Shown piece by piece: positions 20,936 to 31,618 of a stretch of 64,000 nucleotides of DNA. The position numbers and the translations under genes were made by a program. Each line of letters begins with the position of its first letter. The first letter of the stretch is position 1. The DNA comes from Riptortus pedestris (taxonomy: Eukaryota > Arthropoda > Insecta > Hemiptera > Alydidae): assembly GCA_019009955.1 (NCBI GenBank), contig CM032233.1, positions 126,707,001 to 126,771,000 of the forward strand. The letters run 5' to 3'. Under the pieces are notes generated by a model. That model did not search any database. It worked only from the letters and a program-made list of their open reading frames with translations, and was not told the origin of the DNA.

Positions 20936-23020
20936 ATCTATCTATCTATATATATATATATAAAATTGTAACCTCTGTCTGTACATTGATTTTTTTTCGC
21001 GAAATTTCACGATAACTTTTCGTTTCACATGTCATAGACACCATAACTGCATTTTGTTTCTTTGGCGTCTGTTTGTTTGTTTATTTGTTTGTTACCTTTT
21101 CACGCATCAACGGCTGAACTGAATTTTATGAAACTTGGTATGTATATTACTACTAGCCCAACTTCGACTTTAGGCTATATTAATATTCTCGGAGACAAAA
21201 AGGAGTGGGGGTTATAAGGGAGGCCTGAAATTAAAAATAACTATATTTCATTTCCTATTGGTTTTTCGGCAAATATGCCCATAACAAAAGTTATTTATTT
21301 TATTATTTAGAGTAACTTTTGTTATGTAGACTTTCGTCTTATACATAAGTATAAATGAATTATATGCTAAAAACTATAGCGTGGGTCAACAATTTTATGT
21401 TATGTAACTTAGACTTTAGGCTATATTAATATCCTCTGAGACGAACAGATATTTCGTTTCCTATTGGTTTTTCGGCAAATATGAACATAACAACAATGGT
21501 TTATTTTGTTATTTAGAGTAACTTTTGTTATGTACACTTTTTTCGGATACCGAATTATAAACGAGATATACGCTAAAACCTATAGCAGATGTGAAATATT
21601 TTATTTGGGACAAAAGACTCAACCGAAATAAATAAAACTCGGTATGTGTATTAGCACTAACGCTTTCAATATAAGAAGCAATACCAACATTTCTAGGGAC
21701 GGGCAGGGGGTTGTAAGGGAGGCCTGAATTTAAAAATAGCAGAATTTCTTTTTCTATTCGTTTTTCGGCAAATATGAACATAACAAAAGTTGTTTATTTT
21801 TTTATTTAGAGTAACTTTTGTGATATTCATTTTTGTCTTTTAACAAAGTATAAACGAGATATACACTATAAACTAAAGCGGGAGTCAACTATTTCATTGG
21901 GGGCTAACGATTAAACCGAACTTAAAAAAACTCGGTATGTCAATTAGCATTAACTCTTCCATGATTATAGGCTATATTAAAGTTTTTAGGTTAAAACGAG
22001 AGTGGGGGTTATAAGGGAGGCCTGAAATAAAAATTCGCGATATTTCATTGTCTATTTGTTTTTCGACAAACATGCACATAACAAAAGTTCTTTACTTTGT
22101 TCTTTAGATTAACTTTTGTTTTATATGTTTCTCCAGGAACAGTGAGTGGAGCAAGTAATTTACGTAGAAATATTGATATGCTCAACAATTCATTCCAATT
22201 TGAACTAAGAGGTACCTCACCCAACTTCGACTTTAGGCTATATTAATATTCTCTGAGACGAAAAGGAGTGGGGGTTATAAGGGAGGCCTGAAATTAAAAA
22301 TAACTATATTTCATTTCCTATTGGTTTTTCGGCAAATATGCACATAACAAAAGTTATTTATTTTATTATTTAGAGTAACTTTTGTTATGTAGACTTTCGT
22401 CTTATACATAAGTATAAATGAATTATATGCTAAAAACTATAGCGGGGGTCAACAATTTTATTGGGCAGTAACGGTTGAACCGAATTTAACAAAACTCGGT
22501 ATGTTAATTAGCATTTTTTTTTCCATGATTAAAAGCTGTATTAAAATTTTTAGGTTCAAACAGGAGTAGGGGTTATAAGGGAGGCCTGACATAAAAAATA
22601 GCGATATTTCGTTTCGCATTGCATTTTCGATAAATATGCACATAACAAAAGTTGTTTAGTTTGTTATTTAGAGTAATTTTTGTAATGTACACTTTTGTCA
22701 TATACATAAGTATAAATGAGTTATATGCTAAAAACTATAGCGGGAGTCAACGATTTTATGACACAAAAGACTCAACCGAGTTAAAAAAATCTCGGTATAT
22801 GAATGAATAGGAATGATAATAAGCTGTACCAACATTTCTAGGGGCGAGCAGTAGTGGGGGTTGTATGGGAGGCCTGAAATTAGAAATAGCAATATTTCGT
22901 TTTCTATTGGTTTTTCGGCGGATTCTCTCATGACAAAAATTGTTTATTCTGTTATTTAGAGTAACTTTTGTTATATTCACTTTTGCCGTATAACAAAGTA
23001 TAAACGAGATATACACGCAT
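20936..23020 (+). mobile_element. Helitron-like element with internal tandem units
   Basis: Starts after a (TATC)n/(TA)n tract with AAAATTGTAACCTCTGTCTG. It contains at least six related units of about 260-500 bp, each with GGGGGTTATAAGGGAGGCCTG (or close) followed by a T-rich stretch and TTTTTCGGCAAATATG. The anchors lie near 21205, 21705, 22005, 22267, 22565 and 22855. Units at 21157-21397 and 22220-22460 are nearly identical. The 60-96 aa frames on the - strand are translations of these units. No Rep/helicase gene is seen. Confidence 0.6.
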
Positions 23021-23029
23021 GCACACAAA

Positions 23030-23080
23030 CAAATACACACACACACATCGCTATGGTTGGCTCAGGGCTGGTTCACCCTC
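23030..23080. repeat. (CA)n plus one minisatellite unit
   Basis: ACACACACACATCGCTATGG leads into GTTGGCTCAGGGCTGGTTC and CCCTCGTAGC. The same order occurs at 14195-14235. The unit abuts the truncated gypsy pol. Confidence 0.75.
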
Positions 23081-23083
23081 GTA

Positions 23084-25390
23084 GCATGGCCCTTTGCATT
23101 CAGTGCTCAACGTGTTCCTTTCCCTTTACGGAAAGCCATTGAAAATGAGTCAATGTGGATAAAGGAGGTGGCACTGTTCGAAACTGTGGGGATTTTAGAG
23201 TGACTCTGAATTCCAATATTATACCCGAGAGCCATCTTCTCCCGACATTTGATGACCTGACAGCTAAATTGAACGGGTCCAAAATCTTTTCCGTAATTGA
23301 TTTGAAGGACGCTTATCTGCAGATGAGAGTAGCAGCTGATGACCAGAAATATTTGACCATTTCCAGACATAAAGGATATTATAGATACAAAAGGCTCCCT
23401 TTCGGCCTACAGTCTTGTCCGGCGAAATTCCAAGGGTACATGGAGAAGCTATTAGCAGGATTAGATGTAGGGGTTCTATTGGATGATATTGTGCTTGGAG
23501 GAGCGGATCTCAACTCGCACATCAGTGTTCTGCGAGAGGTCTTGGAGCGACTACGGAAAGCAGGCATAATGCAAGTTTCATCAGACGGAAGTCGAATACC
23601 TGGGCCACCGAATTGACGAACATGGCATAAATCCATCGAAAAACAAATTAGCCGCTATTCGAGAAGCAAAGCAACCTCGAAACGTAAAGGAATTAAGAGC
23701 TTTTTGGGGTTTATGAATTATTATGAGAAGTTCATTCCAAATTTGCATGCTATATGTGCCCCGTTGCATGCCCTGACTGGCACGAAGAGTAGATGGAAAT
23801 GGACTCCAGTGGAACATACAGTGTTTGAGAAGGTGAAAACATTGTTATCAGCTGAAGACACCATCGTACCTTATGATTTGCGGAAGCCTGTCATCTTGGC
23901 CTGCGACGCGTCTGAACATGGAGTCAGCGCAGTGTTGCTCCAAAAAATGGAGGATAGCTCTGAGTGCCCCATTTTGTTCGCCTCAAGGACTTTAACATCG
24001 GCAGAAAAAAAATTGGTCTTTGCAGTTAGGAAGTTCCGTCAATTCCTGCTTGGGCGAGAATTTGTACTTAGGACAGACCACAGGCCTCTAGAGAGGATAT
24101 TTGGAACTGAGAGGGACCTTGCTAAAACAGCAAACTCACGTTTGGTACGATGCGACATCAATCTCATGGAGTATAACTACAAAATAGAGTACTGTAAGGG
24201 GATAAACAATAGACTGGCCGATTTCTTATGGCGTTTTCCAAGTGTAAGAGAACCAATTGATGAAGAGGAAATTATCTCAGAGGTCAAAGAATTAAGGACA
24301 ATTAATGGAAAAAATATCATTCATTTCTTCAGCTGGGGACATTAAGAAATCACATGGAAAGAATCCAGTCTGTAAGCTTCTCTTAGATTATCTGGAGAAT
24401 GGTTGGCCTAAAAATTCGGAAACTATGAAACCTGGTGTGAAAATGTTTTGGAACAAGAGAGATGAGCTTACACTGGAACATGGTGTTATTCTTAGGTTGG
24501 GAAAACTGTTTGTTCCTAAAGCTCTGAGAAGCTCCGTACTTCAACAGTTACACGAGGGTCACCCCGGGATCACTGCAATGTGCTCACTGCCCCGTTACTA
24601 TGTCTGGTGGCCAGGCATCGATGAGGATATCGAGAAGTACGTAAGAAGATGCACTCCATGCCAAGCTAACAGACATAGCGAGTGTGAAGTGCCTCTGTAT
24701 CCCTGGAACGTACCGAATGGACCCTGGCAGCGACTCCACGTGGACATAGCAGAACCCGGAGGTGGCAAGTATTGGCTGTTAGGGATAGATGCTTACTCCA
24801 GGTGGGCTGAAGTGGATGTGATGAACCGAATGACCACTGGCATTATAATTGACTGATTGAAGCAATGGTTCTCGAGTTACGGTATACCCAAGCATATAGT
24901 ATCTGATAATGGCACGCAGTGGACCTCGTCAATGTTCAAGAATTTCTGTTCTGTAAACAATTCCGCCACGTGACCGGAGCTCCTTATCATTCAAAGACCA
25001 ACGGGCTCGTGGAGAGAATGATCCAGATGTTCAAGTCCAGGAACTGTGCTTGTAGGGAGGAGGGGTTGCCACCATCCCATGTTCCTAGGAAGGCGACTCC
25101 CTACTGCTCTCGATCACCTTAGGCCGGACACCAGGGAGGAAATGGAGGTAAAGATATGGAAGCAGAAAAACTACCACGACCAGAGATCCAAGGGGAGAGA
25201 GTTTGCCAAGGGGGATGAAGTCTGGGTGAAGAATGAGCTGAGCAAGGGCTGGGTGCCAGGCGTGGTGGAAGAACGAACGGGACATCATTCGTACAAAGTT
25301 CTGGCAGGTGGACGTACCAAGAGGAAGCACGCGGACCAGCTCAGGATCAGAGAAGGGGGGCGGTGGACGAGCACCCATCCCAGATGACAG
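23084..25390 (+). pseudogene. Ty3/gypsy-like pol relic (RT, RNase H, integrase)
   Basis: Polyprotein for reverse transcription and integration, truncated and frameshifted. Order seen: RT entry (VPFPLRKAIEN at about 23110), RT palm with FSVIDLKDAYLQM and LPFGLQSCPAKFQGYMEKLL, a catalytic box reading VGVLLDDIV in place of the usual Y-x-D-D, then the connection domain from 23704. RNase H has ILACDASEHG and LRTDHRPLE. The integrase zinc finger is LHEGHPG...CTPCQ, and the core has HVDIAEP, VSDNGTQW and KTNGLVERM. A chromodomain-like tail (WVPGVVEERTGHHSYKV) ends near 25387. Frameshifts lie near 23570, 23705, 24320 and 24940, with a stop at about 24855. There are no LTRs, PBS or gag, so it is a 5'-truncated dead copy between a minisatellite unit and repeat copy D. 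Confidence 0.92.
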
Positions 25391-25424
25391 ACGAGGACGA
25401 GTGTCAACCAAAGGCAGAGGAAGA

Positions 25425-26457
25425 TCCTCATTGTTTTCCTGAACTTCCTTCTCAAATTCATTATCAAACTCACATTCTTTATCACTATTTGCTGGCCCTA
25501 CATCTCCCGTGGCATCTCTTTAAACCTAATTTTCCCCCATTTATTCTAGATTTCTTTGGCGCTATTGTGGCTTTTGTGTACTTCTGCCGCATTCTCAATG
25601 ACAGCATCTGCCCACTGAAATACCAAACATACTCTCTATTGTAATATTTTCTTTACAGCACAACCTTTGACGGGCTTGAAGATGATGCCATCACATTGAA
25701 AGCGCTTGCCAGCTGTACATGATCATCAGCCAGTGACGGCAGTCTTCTCCGATAGGTAAGACATTACTTTCTTTAGTTCGTAAGGAAGTAAAATGAATTT
25801 GTAGCTCTGTCAAGGTTGTAATGCTAATATCAATCAATTCGTCAAGTACTTTTTAGTCTCTTGATAGGAAAGAAAATATTTAACATATTTTCACATTCCT
25901 ATTTAATAGTTTTGTTTAAAGGTATAGAGTAGTTTAAGCTGCATATTAACATATAAGAGTTACTATATACTAAATTATGTTAGTTCAGTATTTAAAAATC
26001 ATTACTTAATAATATTTAGTTTAAAATATTTCAAAAAATGGTACTTCGAAACGCATACATGCTCAAACAATACCATTAAAATTTAATATATTTGTTTTTT
26101 TTTTATGTAATATTTTTTTCTAGGCTCATAGAAGAAATGAATTTTTCCAAAGATGGTTCAAATTCATCTGAACGAGTTAGTTATAAATGAATAGCAGGAG
26201 CAGGGCTGCTGGAGGGGGCTTGTGGAGGGGAGTTATCAGCTGTGTATGAGTCATGTTATGACTAGACTCATGGCACCAACCTCACTATGGAAGTTCTAAC
26301 CATCATATTCACACCTCCTTCATTCCAGTACAGTAGCTAACAAGGTAAGAATAGAATATTATAAATACAATAAATTGATATTCCCTTTAACAGTTTGAAT
26401 CATTGAAAAGAAAAATAGCATACCCTGTTTAAAATCGTGTGACAATAAAACAATATA
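25425..26457 (+). repeat. Segmental repeat copy D
   Basis: Starts at TCATTGTTTTCCTGAACTTCC, directly after the gypsy relic. It holds the HCFPEL-type frame, the 97-bp exon-like block (25659-25755), and the second exon-like block (26124-26344) with acceptor TTTTTTTCTAG and donor GTAAGAATAG. Its frame LIEEMNFSKDGSNSSERV ends at a TGA. Where copies A and B continue into (TA)n, copy D passes into the period-16 C-rich array after ACAATAT. Confidence 0.75.
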
Positions 26458-26955
26458 CCCCCCCCCCCCCCCACCCCCCCCCCCCCCCACCCCCCCCCCC
26501 CCCCACCCCCCCCCCCCCCCACCCCCCCCCCCCCCCACCCCCCCCCCCCCCCACCCCCCCCCCCCCCCACCCCCCCCCCCCCCCACCCCCCCCCCCCCCC
26601 ACCCCCCCCCCCCCCCACCCCCCCCCCCCCCCACCCCCCCCCCCCCCCACCCCCCCCCCCCCCCACCCCCCCCCCCCCCCACCCCCCCCCCCCCCCACCC
26701 CCCCCCCCCCCCACCCCCCCCCCCCCCCACCCCCCCCCCCCCCCACCCCCCCCCCCCCCCACCCCCCCCCCCCCCCACCCCCCCCCCCCCCCACCCCCCC
26801 CCCCCCCCACCCCCCCCCCCCCCCACCCCCCCCCCCCCCCACCCCCCCCCCCCCCCACCCCCCCCCCCCCCCACCCCCCCCCCCCCCCACCCCCCCCCCC
26901 CCCCACCCCCCCCCCCCCCCACCCCCCCCCCCCCCCACCCCCCCCCCCCCCCACC
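26458..26955. repeat. Perfect period-16 array (15 C + 1 A), second copy
   Basis: There are 31 adenines from 26473 to 26953, spaced exactly 16 bp, with no variant unit, in 498 bp. The number of periods equals that of the first array at 779-1278. The flanks are unrelated: a (TA)n-type breakpoint of repeat copy D on the left and the interior of an integrase C-terminal region on the right. The long Gly-rich and Pro-rich frames here are artefacts of the repeat. Confidence 0.95.
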
Positions 26956-27765
26956 AGTAAGGTCCCTCCCAGTGCGTTTGCATTTTAGGCGATAGTCCTT
27001 TCTTGCGTTGTGGGTTGAATAGTAGACCCATTTGTCGTTCCGTAAATTCCTCCGTATTTACTGCTCGATCATACACGCCATTCATCTGGTTACAGGTCAT
27101 TTTAATGCGGTCCAATATTTCATGACGGGTCGACCTTCCATTGTCCTCCTTAGCCAGAATAGTGTCACCCTTCTGCGCCGTCGAGCTGACTCCTCCTGAG
27201 TTAACACGGCTAAGTCGTACATCAATGACGCACTCCTCTTCCTCGGCTTTTGTACAATCCTTGTACTCTACGTTGCATGGCCGCCTTGAGAGGGCTAGAG
27301 CGTCATCGTGTTTTCTCCCTTTCCTATGAACAATAGAACAGGCTTCTGCTCGAGGTGACAATTTCTGGCGTCCGTCGGTACGTAGCTCCCTTGTGGTCTT
27401 GCTCTCATGTCCGACATCCAAAGCTATTTCTGTGTTTCGCCAAATCATAATTTGCTTACCCATATGCAGGTCAATACCGTGGGCTATCATGAAGTCTACA
27501 CCGATGATCATTTCATCCATTATGTCAGCAACAACAAAGACATGTTCAGTGCTGATGTTAGCGATAGTCACTCTCATCTTGGCTCTTCCGTAGACTGTGG
27601 CTGATTCCCCAATAGCAGTTCGCAGTCGTACGTTGTTTAATGGTTCTACGGATCCTTTCACCAAGTCAGGCCTAATTATGGACTGCGATGCCTCTGTGTC
27701 TATGGTGAGGACCTGTTTTCTTCCGTTGATAAGTCCACGAGCTGTAAGGTTGCTATGATGTTGTT
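26956..27765 (-). pseudogene. Second gypsy-like element: protease and deleted pol
   Basis: On the - strand the pol frame starts with an aspartic protease region (GLINGRKQVLTIDTEASQS), with DTE where retropepsins have DTG. It continues through VVADIMDEMIIGVDFMIAHG to about 27390. It then jumps in frame to the linker that normally follows RNase H (IVHRKGRKHDDALALSRRP). A second jump leads to the integrase C-terminal piece (YDRAVNTEEFTERQMGLLFN, KKGLSPKMQTHWEGPYW). RT, RNase H and the integrase core are therefore missing. The frame stays open through both gaps. It ends at the C-rich array, so the 3' end and 3' LTR are not seen. Confidence 0.85.
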
Positions 27766-27837
27766 GTATTATGGAAATGGAGATTGTGGGGCCAGCGGTT
27801 GTAGGAGCTAGCTCTTGCCCCTCAGTGCTAGCTCGTT

Positions 27838-29334
27838 TTAGTTTAACGGTGTCTCTTGAGATTTGGTGTTATTCGTCCGTTTGTTCTCCCTTGGTGGCGA
27901 AACAGATCTTGACCTTTTCTTCGGTGATTTACAGTTACGTAGAAAATGGCCGGCCTTGCCGCAGTTGAAGCACTTTGAGCGTGATCTGTTCCTTTGGTCC
28001 TCCATTATTCGCTTGACTAATTCTTCTATGCCACTCCTTGACATTTGGGCGTAATTTTGAATATCAGCCTCAAAACGTCGCACCTTGTAGACTTGTGGTT
28101 TTGAAATTACTTTAGCGGTCTCCAGGGCTAACGCATAAGAGATGGTTTCAGCAAAGGATGATTTTTGCATAGCACACACCGCAAATTTAACATCTGGGTC
28201 TCGTATACCATTAAAAAATGCTTCAATCTTGAACTGATCTAGGAACGGATGATTTTCACCTGGGTAAGTCAGCTGCAACAGACGTTCGATTTCCATGGCA
28301 TAATCTTGGTGCGTCTCATTCGGTTTTTGCACTCTGCCCCGTAACTCCATCCTGTACAGTTCTCGCTTATGCTCATCGCCAAACTTGCGCTATAAGGTCA
28401 CCATAATGTCCTCATAATTATTCCTGCAAGCGGCCGGTAAACTCTCCAGGATTTCTGCAGCGGTTCCCTTCAGTGCCAAAATCAATTCTACCGCTTTCTC
28501 TTCATTATTCCATCCGTTTCTACTGGCCACAGTCTCAAATTGGAATTTAAAAACATTATATAGTACATTACCGTCAAAATTTGGGGTCTTTATCTTGCTG
28601 GAATGTTCTGAAATGAGCCTCACCGGACCCTCTCGAACATGTAGATTATCCATTTGGAATTGTAGCTCACGTATTTCATCGTCTACCTTCTTTCCTAGAT
28701 TGGGCACTTTCTCTTAAACATTATTCAGTTTTTCATCAAACCCGCTTACTCTTTGCTCAAAGGCTTCCACTCGTTTACCTAATACCTCTGAGATTTCGTG
28801 GAGTTTGAGGTTTGTCGCTCTGGAAGCTTCCTGGAGTTCCTCACGTTTCTCGCAATTAGCTCTAGAAGCTTCCCGAAATTTTTCTTCGAGTCTCTCACAA
28901 TTAGTTCTGGAAGCTTCTTCTAATCTCTCGTAATTAGCTCTAGAAGCTTCCTGAAACTCTTGTCTGACTTCCGCTAAGATTTTCTCGCTGTTACTTTTAG
29001 AAGCTTCCTGGAATTTTTCTTCTAACCTCTCGCAATTAGCTCTAGAAGCTTCTTCTAATCTTTCGTAATTAGCTCTAGAAGCTTCTAAGAGTTTCTGGCT
29101 ATTTTCCATCATAGCGGCTAAAATTGAATTTAAGTCCAAATTGCTACTTGAGATAGGATTACTTACAGCAATGTCTTCTTTATCGTCAAATTCGTGTGTA
29201 CTTATGTCGATTCCTTGTCTTTGGAGTTCATCTGTCAACCGCCTTTGTAGTTCAGCCTTGTTTCTTGTCGTAGGCAGATCCAGTTTAGCCAGCTCCTTCT
29301 TCAGCTGTTCCACTTTTAGTTCTTCAAACTTCAT
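27838..29334 (-). pseudogene. Second gypsy-like element: gag with SAP, coiled coil and zinc knuckle
   Basis: Structural gag protein that packages element RNA, 498 codons from the ATG at 29334 with two in-frame stops (TAA at about 28711-28713, TAG at about 28390). Residues 1-40 form a SAP-like DNA-binding motif (LKVEQLKKELAKLDLPTTRN). Residues 80-205 form a coiled coil made of repeated EASRANYERLEE units. Residues about 240-390 are a retrotransposon gag region (FKFQFETVASRNGW; ETHQDYAMEIERLL; FFNGIRDPDVK). A CCHC knuckle CFNCGKAGHFLRNC lies near residue 455, before a basic tail. The SAP plus coiled-coil start is known in some arthropod gypsy elements. Otherwise well preserved, so fairly recent. 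Confidence 0.9.
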
Positions 29335-29416
29335 TTTCGTTGATTTTAATTTTGCAATCCCACTTCTGACACTAGTTGTTACGTTTTATTACTAAACCAG
29401 TAATAAACGTTTTTAA
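29335..29416 (-). other. Gypsy leader with possible primer-binding site
   Basis: Upstream of gag on the - strand the sequence reads GTGTCAGAAGTGGGATTGC, resembling the PBS and leader of arthropod gypsy elements. An LTR could not be delimited because a CT-rich array follows and the other end of the element is missing. Confidence 0.35.
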
Positions 29417-29515
29417 TAACAGTTCTTTTTCTCTCTCTCTCCCTCTCCCACTCCCTCTCCCTCTCCCTCCCCCTCCCCCTCTCCCTCCCCCTCCCCCTCC
29501 CCCTCCCCCTCCTTT
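29417..29515. repeat. CT-rich (CCCTCT)n-type array
   Basis: About 100 bp of pyrimidine-only sequence with six-base units CTCCCT and CCCTCC. Confidence 0.9.
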
Positions 29516-29788
29516 GTTATATTTAATTCAACTTTAAGTTTTAAAACCATATTATTTGTCATTTTTATATCCTCTTTTAATTCGATTGTATTGAATCTAT
29601 TTTACTTTTTGTTTCATTATTATTCAGATCAATTTTACTATTTGTTTCAATATAATTCTGATTTATTTTATTATTTGTTAAATCTATTTTACTATTTATT
29701 GGATCCAATTTACTAATTATTCCTTCAATATTATTATTAAATTCGATTAACAATTTAGTAAAATAAACAGTCGGAATTGTACATGTTA

Positions 29789-29836
<48 letters not shown>

Positions 29837-29863
29837 TAATAAACTTTGTTTTTAGATTTCAGT
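29516..29863. other. AT-rich DNA upstream of a host gene
   Basis: Contains an (AT)n tract at 29794-29831 and a pyrimidine-rich TTTGTTTTTAG just before the first coding exon of the next gene. No coding sequence. Confidence 0.5.
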
Positions 29864-31618
29864 ATGATGAGGATGTTATATGATCCTGCAGGGAGATTAT
29901 TTTTATTTTTCATTACCATTGTAAGTATGGGTATTAGTATTGTACATGAAACATTTCAATTAATATAAACACAAACTTAATTACAACGATTATTGCTTGT
30001 ATACCAATAAATTTTAATTAATCTTATTGAATATAAAATGGAGTATTTGAATATTTTGCTTTTCCTTCACGCAATGTAAGAACCAACCTTGCACATGAAA
30101 TCTACTTTCTCCTTTTGTCTTGACGCAAGCCCTTTGTTTCTATCATTTGTCATTATAAGGTATAATTTCGTCTTAAGGTGAGATAATCACATTGATTGTA
30201 TTACTTCCCATAATGTAAGAAATGAATCTCACAGATATGCTTATTTCCTAAGTCATCATGTTCAGCCTCTTTCAATCTTTCAAGAAATCTCCTTCTCTTG
30301 TGTTATTATATTATTTGTAATAATGTTTTCTTGATATGCCTGGATCAAAATGCATGTGAGTGAAGATTTAAGAGTTATTCTCTTTAAATTTATGTGAAGA
30401 ATTAAGGATTCTCTTTTTTGCATATACCTTAGTGTTTCCTTTTTGAAAATTAAATACAAACTAGTTGATATTAATAAGGATATTCCTCTTCTAGGTAATC
30501 TAATGAAACAGGGTTAAAAAATAAAAAATAAAGTATTAGAGCCAAATCAAACTTTTAATTAGTATTTTGGCCTTTTAACAAATTTCACTTCAGGAGAAGA
30601 GCTAAAATGTGTAATACCAAATATCAATGTTATTATTACTCTGTTTGAAAAATGTTATCTACTCAATCTTGATTATGTACAAGAATTGTTCCTCTATGTA
30701 CTAACCCCTAACCACCCCACATCCACCAATTTGAAAGTTGTTTTTTCTTTATGGCACAAACTAAATACTTATAGTATTTTGAAGGACTTCAGTAAGTAAA
30801 TAACTTATAAATATAATAATTTGAAACATTTGTTACACGTCAAAGAACAACCTCTAAACATTGGATTCATATTGAGTCTTCTTTATTATAATGCAATTAG
30901 ATCTCTAAAAGTGGAACTCTAATTGACCATTTAAAATTAATCCAGATCATACTGATTTTTTATCAATATATGCACACAAAACAAACACATCATACACACA
31001 CACGAGCGCGTGTGTGTGTGCGTGTGTGTGTTGTATTAGTTTCAGAAAAATGGCATATTAAATGTGATAGTGTTCTTGGCATTACTGTGTGTTTCAAAAC
31101 AAATCTGTATATAAATTCATAGGTCCAAAAACGTATTCTATAAAAAAATTTCTTTAAAAATAAATATCCTTGAAAAATGTATCTTGGAATTATTACACTG
31201 CCCCGTAAACATAACTTTGGTTCAAATTGTACCCTCACTTCCTCTTGGTTCTGTCAGTATTGGTGCATAACTAAGTATTGTTACATTGAAGTGCAATGAC
31301 TCCATTAAATTTTACAATTCATTTGTTTCTACTTCTAAAATTGATATTATGACATGATTTGAATGAAACGTTATTTATTTGTTTTAGGTGTGTGCTATTG
31401 CTGAGGCCAAACACCTAACAAAAAATTCACGTGAAACCAACATATTTAACTTTGTTCGTTTGGTAGTTTTAAGGTTAGTTTACGGTTTTGCAACAATGTT
31501 TGGATTCAAAGACAGCATTTCAGAAGTAGCAGATGGTGCCCTAGTTCCCCCTGGAGTTGAAGATGATGATTATTCCTTTGATGATTATGACAGAGATTAC
31601 TCTTCAATGGACTTCTAA
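29864..31618 (+). CDS. Small secreted/membrane protein, 95 aa, two coding exons
   Basis: Coding exons are 29864-29920 and 31388-31618, joined in phase 0 by a 1467-bp GT-AG intron (ATT|GTAAGTATGG ... TTGTTTTAG|GTG). The product starts MMRMLYDPAGRLFLFFITIV and continues CAIAEA, which is a good signal peptide with probable cleavage after AEA. A hydrophobic helix FNFVRLVVLRLVYGFATMFG follows at about residues 43-62, then a very acidic, Tyr-rich tail (DDDYSFDDYDRDYSSMDF). This layout resembles small conserved secreted insect proteins of unknown role; I cannot name it. An acceptor-like TTTTTAG or TTTCAG sits just before the ATG, so a 5' UTR exon probably lies upstream. The frame is intact and it is the best host gene here. 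Start choice: two adjacent ATGs, the first used. Confidence 0.75.
30987..31031. repeat. Alternating purine-pyrimidine (CA)n/(TG)n inverted tract
   Basis: A CA-rich half meets a TG-rich half through GAGCGCG, all inside the intron of the small secreted protein gene. Such tracts can adopt Z-DNA or a hairpin. Confidence 0.7.
31388..31618 (+). CDS. Second coding exon of the small secreted protein
   Basis: Encodes residues 20-95, beginning VCAIAEAKHLTKNSRETN. It carries most of the mature protein and the stop (TAA). It directly follows TTTGTTTTAG. Confidence 0.8.
   Translation: MCAIAEAKHLTKNSRETNIFNFVRLVVLRLVYGFATMFGFKDSISEVADGALVPPGVEDDDYSFDDYDRDYSSMDF

Noticed and set aside
22458..23046. Several 60-96 codon - strand frames
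   Set aside because: They are the same peptide-like translation repeated in each Helitron-like tandem unit, with no codon constraint visible.
23100..23817. Four - strand frames opposite the gypsy RT
   Set aside because: The + strand carries recognisable RT motifs; the opposite frames have none.
25363..25644. 93-codon frame joining gypsy tail and repeat copy D
   Set aside because: A chance fusion over the junction at about 25425; each half is explained by its own element.
26359..26960. Gly-rich and Pro-rich frames on both strands
   Set aside because: Same repeat as above; no start context, composition or domain supports a gene.
27141..27968. + strand frames opposite the second gypsy element
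   Set aside because: Shadow frames of the - strand gag and protease.
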